Assembly (NCBI RefSeq): GCF_900101525.1
Contig: NZ_FMZD01000010.1
Location: 36,085-100,084, forward strand
Source of the DNA: Marinilactibacillus psychrotolerans
GTDB lineage: Bacteria; Bacillota; Bacilli; Lactobacillales; Carnobacteriaceae_A
Length of the DNA stretch: 64,000 nt
Direction: 5' to 3'
Shown: one piece after another, positions 47,409 through 55,632 of the stretch
How the letters are laid out: each line of letters opens with the position of its first letter
Numbering within the stretch: position 1 is the first letter of the stretch
Notes under the pieces: generated by a model
Database searches by the model: none
What the model was told of the DNA's origin: nothing
The model's input: only the letters and a program-made list of their open reading frames with translations
Made by a program: the position numbers and the translations under genes

Positions 47409-47530
47409 ACTGCACCATTGCTAAAGCACTTATTAGCTGCCAGGGATACAGACTACTTTCGTTATTTATTAAAAGTAAAGAATGGTTAAAATCATTGGTA
47501 TATAAGTAATCATTGCGCTTGTTGCTTATT
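47409..47530 (-). pseudogene. Relic of a second pepC 3' end
   Basis: Positions 47409-47429 are identical over 21 bases to the last codons of pepC (48481-48501), in the same orientation. The minus-strand frame reads SSLYPWQLISALAMVQ where PepC ends ELEPWDPMGALAMVQ. Similarity fades upstream (12 of 22 bases in the next stretch). It may be a degraded partial copy of pepC. Alternatively the 21-bp match is a direct repeat left by an insertion at the pepC end. Confidence 0.5.
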
Positions 47531-47691
47531 AATGAATCTATCAAACATGACCTTACGTTTATTCCATATGTTCCTTTCAATTTACTATACTGATTCATTA
47601 TCACTCACAAATCTCTGATTTTTCGAAAACTAAAATACAAGTACACCATAACTTATCGAGTTACGATATACTTGCATCTTATTGAACTATT

Positions 47692-48003
47692 CTATTTCTG
47701 ACGTTTAGACTGAATGAATCTCAACAGATATCCTAACGTTGTAATAGCTAATCCGATAAATCCTATATATAGAAGAAATCTTCCTAAAGGGTAATTTAAA
47801 GCAGCTTCTCTTTGTGCTGCTCGCAACTGCTCATCAGTCGATAAGTTATAATCTTGGGTAGGTATAAAAATAGCCCACAGAATATAGCCAATTGTATAAC
47901 CAATTATTATACTTAAAACTGAAGTGATTAAGCCTATAATTAACCATTTATCGAAATTGATTTTCCTCGTTTTTACCTTCTTTTTGTATCCTATTATTTG
48001 CAG
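47692..48003 (-). pseudogene. Membrane-protein ORF without a standard start codon
   Basis: An open frame of 103 codons with two clear membrane segments (WLIIGLITSVLSIIIGYTIG and LLYIGFIGLAITTLGYLL) and a hydrophilic middle (DYNLSTDEQLRAAQREAALN). No ATG, GTG or TTG precedes the first membrane segment. The only candidates are CTG at 48003 or ATA codons. It looks like a real two-span membrane protein that lost its start, or that uses a rare one. No family recognised. Confidence 0.5.
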
Positions 48004-48015
48004 ATTTAAGAGCTG

Positions 48016-48336
48016 TTATCTCATAACATATGAAATATAAATATTGTAAGGTCTATTGTAACCATTCGTTTCCATAGCCTTTGCATAATTTGCGGCAAAT
48101 CCAGCAAAACCATCATATTTGCCCCACTCAAAGTCATATACATCAGAAATAAAATAAGCAGTCCTAACCCCAGTACTGGTTTTAGTAAATGTAACAGAAT
48201 ACTTTACATTATGCAAAGCATAATAAGCATCACCGGAATTATAAGCATAAGATCCAGACGCTTTAGGTATAATTTAACCTGAGTCCGCATTTTTCTTAAC
48301 AATTGAAAGTGATTTTCCGTTTAATCCATCATTCAT
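48016..48336 (-). pseudogene. Hypothetical gene broken by an in-frame stop
   Basis: The frame begins ATG at 48336 (MNDGLNGKSLSIVKKNADSG), meets a TAA at 48276, and continues in the same frame for 85 codons (SGSYAYNSGDAYYALHNVKY ... NGYNRPYNIYISYVMR). The composition (Tyr, Gly, Ser, Asn) suggests the C-terminal part of a secreted protein. A lone ORF from the Met at 48216 would lack the first conserved part. Family not recognised; probably dead. Confidence 0.5.
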
Positions 48337-48389
48337 TTGTTAATAAATCTTTTATTCAAAAATATACATGTTACAAAAACAGAAAAAGG

Positions 48390-48442
48390 AACGATCTGAT
48401 AAGTTAGATTCATTCTAGACTTATCAGATCGTTCCTTTTTTA
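48390..48442 (-). terminator. Terminator of pepC
   Basis: AAAAAGGAACGATCTGATAA and its inverted copy flank a short loop, with T-runs on both sides. Confidence 0.88.
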
Positions 48443-48478
48443 CTCTCTAATTTAAAATCTATGACAACAAATGTGGAT

Positions 48479-49816
48479 TTACTGCACCATTGCTAAAGCA
48501 CCCATTGGGTCCCATGGTTCTAATTCAGTAATTGGTTCTTCAAGTGCTTTCAACCATTTCTCATCAACATACTTTTTACTTACAGTGATTTGATAGTTGT
48601 ATTCTTCAAACCATTTATTACTCATTGAGTAGATCCCTTTATCCCCAGATTTATCTCCCCAGCTATTTTCAACTTTCCACTTGATTGGGTTACCTTCTTC
48701 ATCTAAGTCTACGCCGACAAAAACCATAGCATGCGTTAATAAACTTTCACCATAGTCTAATCTTTGGGCTTTAGTTAATTCGATGGCTTCTCCTAATGTT
48801 GCTTCATAATCGTATGCATGATGATCCATGATTCCTGCTTTACGATCCAGCATCTTACCAACATCACAACCGAACCAGACTGGTTCTCCATCTTTAATAG
48901 CAGCAACGGCAGCATCTTTCAAAACATCAATCGGTACATTGATATAAGTAACTGGTTTTGCTTCTTTTACAGTTCCCAAATATTTCACAGTATAAGCTTT
49001 GCCATAAGGTTTATCTTCAGTAGGTGCATTTATAAGACTAACTCTATCTTCTAGGTCCCATGCTACATATTCTTTAAAGAAATCTTGTGGAGTGATATCT
49101 TTAATCCGGTGGAACTTATCTTCTTTATCCTTATATTCATAAGTGAAAGTTGTGGGAACTTCTCCTAAAGTTTTGACTAAAAGATTGTAAACAAAGTACA
49201 AATACTCATCTTTTTGAGCAAGTAATTCTTCTTTTGTTTTGCCTTCTTTATATGCATCACGGAGTTTAGCAGCAAAATCTCTTAATTTTCCAGTGAGTAA
49301 ACTATTCAACTCACGTGTGTTTGATGAATGATAGGTTTCTGGCATTACTGATTTAGGTACAGCGCCATATTTTTCTAATAACCCAGAAAACATATCCCAT
49401 TGTCCACCATCTTGGATAGGATCAAATAATAAATGTTGGACTAGACGCGAATTCAATGGTTCTTCAACAGTATCAATAATATTTTCTAAAAAGTAATTAG
49501 ACTTTTCAAGTTTGTCCCAGAAAAGCGTATAATTTTGAGAAAACTCAAACGTCTTTATATCAAGTTTTTTCATTGTATCTACTCTTGCTGTATTTAATGC
49601 AGCAAACATCCAGCAGCGTCCACTAGATTTCTGATTCGTAATGTCTCCTCTATTTGTTTCATCTGAAAAAACAAATGAATGGCGTCTAAACATATTATTG
49701 TCAATTGAGGCATCTGCTATACCTACTTTAGCAATCGCTTGTTTAACCGCATGATTGGCTGAATTTGAATCGAATTTCTTTTGGTACGATGTTAAAAGAT
49801 TTTCATTGATCGTCAT
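48479..49816 (-). CDS. pepC: Aminopeptidase C (bleomycin hydrolase family)
   Basis: Cytosolic cysteine peptidase that trims amino acids from peptides brought in by Opp. The active-site Cys68 is in NQKSSGRCWMFAALN, the His in ESLLTHAMVFVGVDLDE, and the Asn in KWKVENSWGDKSGDKG. The C-terminal tail MGALAMVQ blocks the active site cleft and gives aminopeptidase action. At 445 residues it is full length. It is single, with a strong terminator. A second short copy of its 3' end lies 1 kb downstream. Confidence 0.94.
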   Translation of the reverse strand: MTINENLLTSYQKKFDSNSANHAVKQAIAKVGIADASIDNNMFRRHSFVFSDETNRGDITNQKSSGRCWMFAALNTARVDTMKKLDIKTFEFSQNYTLFWDKLEKSNYFLENIIDTVEEPLNSRLVQHLLFDPIQDGGQWDMFSGLLEKYGAVPKSVMPETYHSSNTRELNSLLTGKLRDFAAKLRDAYKEGKTKEELLAQKDEYLYFVYNLLVKTLGEVPTTFTYEYKDKEDKFHRIKDITPQDFFKEYVAWDLEDRVSLINAPTEDKPYGKAYTVKYLGTVKEAKPVTYINVPIDVLKDAAVAAIKDGEPVWFGCDVGKMLDRKAGIMDHHAYDYEATLGEAIELTKAQRLDYGESLLTHAMVFVGVDLDEEGNPIKWKVENSWGDKSGDKGIYSMSNKWFEEYNYQITVSKKYVDEKWLKALEEPITELEPWDPMGALAMVQ

Positions 49817-49888
49817 CTGAACTTCCCCTTCTTTGTTGAATTAGTACTATCATACCGAAGAGTTTTGGAAATGACAAGGTGTCATATA

Positions 49889-49925
49889 AAAAATGACTTA
49901 TTCATTGAAGAATAAGTCATTTTTC
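49889..49925 (-). terminator. Terminator of the SodC-like lipoprotein gene
   Basis: AAATGACTTATTC and GAATAAGTCATTT pair around a 5-nt loop with T residues on both sides, directly after the stop. Confidence 0.85.
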
Positions 49926-49930
49926 TATAA

Positions 49931-50488
49931 TTATTGTGGAGGAAAAATGACTCCACCAATTATTCTATTATCTGATGCTGTATCCCCTGTTTTGCTGTGA
50001 ATAATAATGGAAGTTCCATTCTCAGTAGCGAGCGTCCCCTCTTCTTTAGGTAGGATGGATACATTCTCCAGTACAAAGGTTTGATCAACAACACCGTTCT
50101 CAGAAACTTCTATTTCTGGTGTATCTGAAAATGAAATCTCCTCTCCAGCATCCTCAAAACTTGGTGGCGTCGCCGATCCATTATCATGAAATTGTACCCT
50201 TAATTGTCCGGAATTCACCTTTTCAAGATTCAACGTTAATGACAAGCCTTCTTCACCTTCATCTAATATAGCAGTTCCGACAATTTTAGAATTAGTATTA
50301 TATAGATCCACCTTAAGTACCGCCATCTGAGCATCTGTTTCAGCAAGGTCGCTCTCTTCTGTTGTAGAACTGTCATTATTCTCTTCTTGGTTTGTTCCTG
50401 GGGCAATTTTTGGAGCATCCACATCGGTACAGGCTGTAAGAATAACACTAGCCATTAAAAGCAAGCCACCCTTAGTCCACTTTTTCAT
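49931..50488 (-). CDS. Lipoprotein with a degenerate Cu/Zn superoxide dismutase-like domain
   Basis: The signal peptide ends in VILTACTD (lipid Cys20), then comes an acidic Asn/Ser/Glu linker to about 52. The rest resembles a SodC domain: VGTAILDEGEEGLSLTLNLE, GQLRVQFHDNGSATPPSFED, AGEEISF, and the end DNRIIGGVIFPP. In active SodC the second block reads as H-x-H-E-x-G-x-C. Here the first His is Gln99, only His101 remains, the Cys is Ala, and the His of AGGHFNP is missing. So it probably cannot bind copper as an enzyme; a structural or metal-handling role is possible. The family call is from motif order only. Confidence 0.65.
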   Translation of the reverse strand: MKKWTKGGLLLMASVILTACTDVDAPKIAPGTNQEENNDSSTTEESDLAETDAQMAVLKVDLYNTNSKIVGTAILDEGEEGLSLTLNLEKVNSGQLRVQFHDNGSATPPSFEDAGEEISFSDTPEIEVSENGVVDQTFVLENVSILPKEEGTLATENGTSIIIHSKTGDTASDNRIIGGVIFPPQ

Positions 50489-50634
50489 TATATTAGCTCC
50501 TTCAGTTTAATCCATTTCTTCTTTATTGTACCAATATCGAATCAACATCACGAGAATTATGTATTTTCGACTTATTGTCTTACTGTTTTCGTGATAAAAT
50601 AAACCACAACAAACGATAAGGATGATGATTAAAA

Positions 50635-51804
50635 ATGAATTATGGTAGTTACCGATTTACACGTGCAGAAATCAACCTAGATCATATTGAATATAATTAC
50701 AAAAAGATGAAAGATTTTCTTTCTCCTAAAACAAAATTTATGTCTGTAGTCAAAGCCGATGCTTACGGTCATGGGGCAGTTGAAGTTAGTAGAAAATTGG
50801 AGAGCTTAGGAACTGATTATCTAGCAGTAGCTGTTTTAGATGAAGCGTTGGAACTAAGAGATGCTGGTATCAAAACACCCATTTTAATGTTTAGCCCTAT
50901 TGAAGAAGAAACCATTGCTACTGCTATTATAAATGAGATCGCCATCACCGTATTTACCAAAGAAATCGCCCATCTTATCCGCTTAAAAGCTGAAGAATTA
51001 AAAAAGACGGCATTAATCCATTTAAAAATAGATTCAGGAATGTCGCGTATTGGTGTTCGCTCTTCTGAAGAAGCCCTAGAAGTAATGAAAGAATTAGACT
51101 CTCTTTATATTAAAAATGCCGGAATCTTTACCCACTTTTCCGATGCTGAAAATTTAACTGATCCTTCTTTCACTAAAGAACAATTTCATAAATTTATGAC
51201 TATTGCCGATTATTTAGAAAGAAAGCATATTCATTTTGAGATTAAGCATTGCTGTAATACCGCTGCAACTCTGGCTTTTCCTGAGTTCCATTTGGATATG
51301 ATCCGGACAGGGATATCCCTATATGGCTATCATCCAGATAAAAAGATGGAAGAGTTTATTAATTTGAGACCTGTTATGAAATTAACCACACACGCTGCTT
51401 TTATTAAAACCATACATCCCGGAGACACCGTTGGATATGGTCGAACCTTTACCGCTGAAAAAGAAATGCAAATTGCCACTATCCTTTTAGGCTATGCTGA
51501 TGGTATTCCCCGACAATTATCCAATCGATGGTATTTAACTGTAAATAAAGCAAAAGCTCCAATCGTGGGGAGAATTTGCATGGATCAGATCATGTTGGAC
51601 GTGAGCGAAGTTGATTCTATCTCAAAAGATGACGAAATTGTATTTTTCGGCGATCCTCATCATCAATATCCTTCATTATATACAATGGCTGAATTGACGA
51701 ACGGATTTCATTATGAACTCTTATGTGGAATTGGAAAAAGAATTCCTCGTGTTTATAAAAAACAAGGCAAGGTAGTTGTTCGAAATAATACATTACTGGA
51801 TTAA
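50635..51804 (+). CDS. alr: Alanine racemase
   Basis: Makes D-alanine for the cell wall. An N-terminal TIM barrel carries PLP on Lys40 in MSVVKADAYGHGAVEVSRKL. KIDSGMSRIGVR and TGISLYGYHP are conserved, and the catalytic Tyr is in HPGDTVGYGRTF in the C-terminal beta domain. ICMDQIMLDVSEVD follows, also conserved. The 389 residues are full length. ATAAGGAT ribosome site. Its partner acpS is not adjacent. Confidence 0.94.
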   Translation: MNYGSYRFTRAEINLDHIEYNYKKMKDFLSPKTKFMSVVKADAYGHGAVEVSRKLESLGTDYLAVAVLDEALELRDAGIKTPILMFSPIEEETIATAIINEIAITVFTKEIAHLIRLKAEELKKTALIHLKIDSGMSRIGVRSSEEALEVMKELDSLYIKNAGIFTHFSDAENLTDPSFTKEQFHKFMTIADYLERKHIHFEIKHCCNTAATLAFPEFHLDMIRTGISLYGYHPDKKMEEFINLRPVMKLTTHAAFIKTIHPGDTVGYGRTFTAEKEMQIATILLGYADGIPRQLSNRWYLTVNKAKAPIVGRICMDQIMLDVSEVDSISKDDEIVFFGDPHHQYPSLYTMAELTNGFHYELLCGIGKRIPRVYKKQGKVVVRNNTLLD

Positions 51805-51956
51805 TCAATCATTTTGAAATTCAACTATAGAATAACTTGCCAATTTATTAATAAGGTATTATTGCATTATAATTAGTAGTTGACTATTTTTCTATCGTTA
51901 TGATATGTAACAATACCCTCTAAGAATATTCCATAACTAAATAAGATAAATAAAAA

Positions 51957-51995
51957 AAGTCAAAGTGCTTAAACAAGCACTTTGACTTTTTCATA
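51957..51995 (-). terminator. Terminator of the LysM-3D gene
   Basis: AAAGTCAAAGTGCTT and AAGCACTTTGACTTT form a 15-bp stem with a short loop and a T-run on the minus strand. Confidence 0.9.
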
Positions 51996-52008
51996 TCTAC
52001 TATTAAAA

Positions 52009-52839
52009 TTAATTTAAAATTTGTACTTCCATTGAGCGACGCCCAAATTGAAGTGCTTGTTGAAGATCTGTCATATGGATATCAATACGGTTCCCATTGA
52101 TTGCCCCACCAGTATCTCCAGCAACAAATTCTCCATATCCTGGGATATAAACTGTAGAACCTAATGGTATAACACTTGGATCAACAGCAATCACATTTGG
52201 ATTTTCTCTTAAATCAATACCTGAATAGGTAATATTTCCAAGATTAGATTGGTTTCTTGAATAAGCAGTTGCTTCAACCGTAACCGTTCTACCAGCAACT
52301 GGCGCAGCTTCTTCTGTTGCGGATGAAGAAGTATTTACCTCAGTTTCTTGAGGTGCTTCGGTAGCTGGTTTACTTTCTTCTTCAACTACTTCTTCCTCTT
52401 TAACTGATTCTTCTACTTCATTTGGTGTTTCAGTTTCAACTACTTCTTCTTCAGAAACGTCATAACTAACAACTTCGTCATCGTTTTCAACAGAAATAAT
52501 TGAAGAATCTCCACTCAAATAGATTGTTGTTCCAACATGAATCATGCTGCGATTATCAATGTCATTAACTTTAGCTAATTTATCTACTGATAAGTCAGTA
52601 GCTTCAGAAATACCCCAAAGAGTATCTCCCCATTGGAAAGTATAACTTACTGATTCTTGATCATTCTGGTCCGCTTTCTGTTCTTCAATTTCAGATGTAA
52701 TTTCTGCAACTGTTCTTGGTTCCCAGTTTTTAGCTGACATCTCTTCTGCACTTGCTTCGTTTGTTGCTCCAAAAGTTATCATTGATGCGAACGCAATCGT
52801 CGCTCCTGCTTTAATTAAATATTTCTGCACTGTAGACAT
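52009..52839 (-). CDS. Secreted LysM and 3D-domain cell wall protein
   Basis: A 276-residue exported protein. The signal peptide (to about ASAEEM) is followed by one LysM domain (YTFQWGDTLWGISEATDLSV ... STIYL, about 65-110) that binds peptidoglycan. A long Glu/Val-rich stalk covers about 115-180. The C-terminal 3D domain (about 185-276) has EATAYS, NVIAVDPSVIPLGSTVYIPG, GDTGGAINGNRIDIH and MEVQIL. The three Asp residues of the 3D/RlpA-like fold are in place, which suggests lytic transglycosylase-type activity. It stands alone behind a long structured upstream region. Confidence 0.88.
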   Translation of the reverse strand: MSTVQKYLIKAGATIAFASMITFGATNEASAEEMSAKNWEPRTVAEITSEIEEQKADQNDQESVSYTFQWGDTLWGISEATDLSVDKLAKVNDIDNRSMIHVGTTIYLSGDSSIISVENDDEVVSYDVSEEEVVETETPNEVEESVKEEEVVEEESKPATEAPQETEVNTSSSATEEAAPVAGRTVTVEATAYSRNQSNLGNITYSGIDLRENPNVIAVDPSVIPLGSTVYIPGYGEFVAGDTGGAINGNRIDIHMTDLQQALQFGRRSMEVQILN

Positions 52840-53282
52840 AAGTTGTCGTGCTCCTTTTCATTTAGTCGATATCATATGATTGATCATCTGTCGCAAATGC
52901 TTGAATGTATAATAGATTAATTGTCAAAATTTCTAATCTATCTGCGACCAGAAGTAATCTTACCACGTTATCTAAAAAATAAAAGGGGGATATGCCTGTT
53001 GTTACGCCTTTTTAGTGTTTCTGTATTATTGTACTTACTTTTTTACAGTTGTGTTGCAGAACATTACTAATAACACTATTTAGTAAAATCAAGAAATTAT
53101 GTTTGGTTTATACATAATAATATACATTTAGCATTGAATGATTGTATATTAATACTTTAACAATCAGTTTGTCTGTCATAGTGTTTACATTTCTTTCGCT
53201 TCACTTTCAAAAGGATCCGTTTTCACCAGTATTTGCTGTAATATTCCGTACACCTAAAATTATTTGTCAATTGACTACATTT
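52840..53282. other. Upstream region of the LysM-3D gene with nested inverted repeats
   Basis: 443 bp. GTCGCA (52890-52895) pairs with TGCGAC (52943-52948), and inside it ATAGATTA (52912-52919) pairs with TAATCTAT (52934-52941). I could not match it to a known riboswitch, including the c-di-AMP class often found before cell wall genes. An ORF in 53142-53330 has no ribosome site and overlaps fetB, so I do not count it. Confidence 0.5.
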
Positions 53283-54050
53283 CTATTGAATCAGTTGTTT
53301 CTGATCATTGTAAAATCGTTTATAAGCTAAAAAACTTGCGATTACACTAGAAATACTCGTAACTGCAATAAGCATAAACATTACGACAATCTGATACCGA
53401 ATTGCTTCCGTAGGTTCTACTCCTGCAAATATCAACCCTGACATCATCCCGGGTAAACTAACCAGTCCTACTGTTTTTGTACTATCTATTGAAGGAGTCA
53501 TACCTGTTTTAACGCTCTCTCTAATAATACTCATTGAAGCTTGCTTCTCATTTGCTCCTAATGCTAATTTTTCTAATACTTGTTGTCTCTGATCTTGGAA
53601 TTTCTGATTAAGGGCACGATAAGTCAATCCCATCGCCACCATAGCATTACTAGCTATCATTCCTGTGATAGGTACAATCTGTGAAGGCACCCACTCAATA
53701 GCTCCAGTGAAAACTAACAACCCTAACGTAATTGCTGTACCTGTTCCTAAAGAAAATATAGAAATTTTAAACGAATCAGGTATGCCTTCACTTCTTTTAT
53801 GAGCATTATAAGCAGCATTGAACACAATAAATAATACCATTGCTAATGTCACCAACACATTATCTAACTGGAAAATATAACTTAATACATATCCTATGAT
53901 AAAGAGCTGAATGACTGCTCTCAATCCTGCTATAAAGATTTCATTTCCAAGCCCTAATTTCTGCTTGTAGTCGATAAAGATTGCGATCATTAAAAGTCCT
54001 GTAGAAAATATTAATGACAGATTATTGATTTCAAGATTATTTCCCATCAT
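53283..54050 (-). CDS. fetB: FetB-like ABC transporter permease (iron export type)
   Basis: A 255-residue membrane protein with six to seven hydrophobic segments and the family blocks GLRAVIQLFIIGYVL, NAAYNAHKRSEG, PITGMIASNAMVAMGLTY and LPGMMSGLIFAGVEPTEAIR. In E. coli FetAB takes part in iron export and peroxide tolerance; the family also includes aluminium-tolerance proteins. The start lies 14 bases inside fetA. Confidence 0.87.
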   Translation of the reverse strand: MMGNNLEINNLSLIFSTGLLMIAIFIDYKQKLGLGNEIFIAGLRAVIQLFIIGYVLSYIFQLDNVLVTLAMVLFIVFNAAYNAHKRSEGIPDSFKISIFSLGTGTAITLGLLVFTGAIEWVPSQIVPITGMIASNAMVAMGLTYRALNQKFQDQRQQVLEKLALGANEKQASMSIIRESVKTGMTPSIDSTKTVGLVSLPGMMSGLIFAGVEPTEAIRYQIVVMFMLIAVTSISSVIASFLAYKRFYNDQKQLIQ

Positions 54051-54696
54051 TTTCCTCCAAACGGCCGTTTACAATATGCAGAAGTCTAGTTGAATCTGCA
54101 AGTTCGGTTTCATCATGTGTAATCTTTACAATAGTAACTTGTTTCTCTTTATTCAAATCCGAAAGGACTGAATGTATAATGGCTTTGTTATTAGCATCTA
54201 AAGAACTTGTTACTTCATCTAATAACAATACTTCTGGCTGAAATAAAAGATTCCGAACCAGTGCCACTCGCTGCTTTTCTCCACCAGATAATTCTGCAAC
54301 TGGTTTATTATAATAGGATTCAGGAATCTTCACTTTTTCTAAATATGACTTAATGTATCTTTCATCAGCTACCTTATCTCTTATGAAATAAGGGAAAACC
54401 AAGTTATCTTTCACGGTTTGATCGAATAAAGAAGCATTCTGAAAAAAATAAGAAACTTCTTTTCGATAAATTTCCGGATCAATCTTCTTTAATTCTTTCC
54501 CTTTATAAACAATTGTTCCCTCAGTGGGACTGAATAAACTTCCGATAAGTTTGAGTAACGTACTTTTCCCGCTACCAGAAGGGCCCGTAATGGTCAAGAC
54601 TTCTCCTTTTTGAATATCGAAAGTAATATCTTCTAAAATCATTTCTTGAGCAATCTTAAAACTAATCTGCTTTAGAGATATAATTGGTGTATCCAT
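54037..54696 (-). CDS. fetA: FetA-like ABC transporter ATP-binding protein
   Basis: ATPase partner of FetB. It has Walker A GPSGSGKST (38-46), Q-loop FFQNASLFDQTV, signature LSGGEKQRVALVRNLL, Walker B LLLDEVTSSLD and switch KITHDETELADS. At 219 residues it is a short, stand-alone NBD. It is third in an operon with the amidohydrolase and YitT genes. Confidence 0.87.
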   Translation of the reverse strand: MDTPIISLKQISFKIAQEMILEDITFDIQKGEVLTITGPSGSGKSTLLKLIGSLFSPTEGTIVYKGKELKKIDPEIYRKEVSYFFQNASLFDQTVKDNLVFPYFIRDKVADERYIKSYLEKVKIPESYYNKPVAELSGGEKQRVALVRNLLFQPEVLLLDEVTSSLDANNKAIIHSVLSDLNKEKQVTIVKITHDETELADSTRLLHIVNGRLEENDGK

Positions 54697-54732
54697 TTTA
54701 TCACTCCATGTATGTTATTTCTGTATTAGTGG

Positions 54733-55632
54733 TCACTGTAACCCTTGTTCTTCGGCTTCTGTTATTCTTTCAGCCTGTTCTTCCTGTGGTAAATAGGTAA
54801 ATCCTTCTCCAGTAACTTCTTGTACATCTGAAATAGTCACAAATGCATTGGGATCGATGGCTTCAACAATTCTTTTTATTGATAATACTTCACGACGGCT
54901 AATAATAATATATAAAACTTGTTTTTTATTACCCGTATAGTGACCACTTCCATCCAGCAGAGTAATTCCTCGCCCAATCTGTGTTTCAATCTGTTTAGCG
55001 ATCGCATCATATTTTTCTGAAATAATAAAAATAGATTTCCTTGGATTTAATCCTTCCAAAACAAAGTCAATCATCTTAGTTTGAATATATAAATTGACTA
55101 ATGTAAGAAAGACATTCTCTGTTCCAATAATAAACACACTTGGTAAGACAATAAATATATCAATTAATAGTAATGAAGTTGGAATGTTTATTCCAAGGTA
55201 TTTTTGCATAATCTTTGCTAAAATATCACTTCCCGCTGTAGTTCCGTGACCCAGCATAATCAACCCGATTCCGGCACCCATAAAAATCCCTGACCCAATA
55301 GGCGCAAGTAATGTTGTTTCAGGAATAAATTCCCATTTTGTTACAACTAAAAGCAATACTGATATAATTCCATTAGCTACAAGAGTATAATTCAATGTTT
55401 TTTTATCAAGAAATTTATATCCAATTGCAATAATCACGATATTACAAATGAAAATGGTATAGGATGGCTCTATTTTTGTAAGATAAAAAAGAATCAAGGA
55501 GAATCCAGTTAGTCCCCCTTCTGCTAAATCATTTGGAACAGTAAACACGTTAACACTGATGGCATACAAAAAAGAACCGATAATAATTAACATCATGTTC
55601 TTAGCTGTTTCTTTATTTGCGATTGATTTCAT
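54733..55632 (-). CDS. YitT family membrane protein (DUF161/DUF2179)
   Basis: A 299-residue protein. The N-terminal half has five to six membrane segments (VNVFTVPNDLAEGGLTGFSL and GHGTTAGSDILAKIMQKYLG are signature loops). The C-terminal cytosolic DUF2179 domain (about 205-285) has IFIISEKYDAIAKQIETQIG and YIIISRREVLSIKRIVEAID, a ferredoxin-like fold. Function unknown in most species. The gene starts 20 bases inside the amidohydrolase 3' end. Confidence 0.88.
   Translation of the reverse strand: MKSIANKETAKNMMLIIIGSFLYAISVNVFTVPNDLAEGGLTGFSLILFYLTKIEPSYTIFICNIVIIAIGYKFLDKKTLNYTLVANGIISVLLLVVTKWEFIPETTLLAPIGSGIFMGAGIGLIMLGHGTTAGSDILAKIMQKYLGINIPTSLLLIDIFIVLPSVFIIGTENVFLTLVNLYIQTKMIDFVLEGLNPRKSIFIISEKYDAIAKQIETQIGRGITLLDGSGHYTGNKKQVLYIIISRREVLSIKRIVEAIDPNAFVTISDVQEVTGEGFTYLPQEEQAERITEAEEQGLQ

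Noticed and set aside
52840..53050. c-di-AMP (ydaO) riboswitch before the LysM-3D gene
   Set aside because: The position is suggestive, but none of the conserved ydaO sequence blocks could be found.
53142..53330. 62-residue plus-strand ORF upstream of the LysM-3D gene
   Set aside because: No ribosome site, no standard start at the frame's beginning, and it overlaps the fetB 3' end in the opposite strand.
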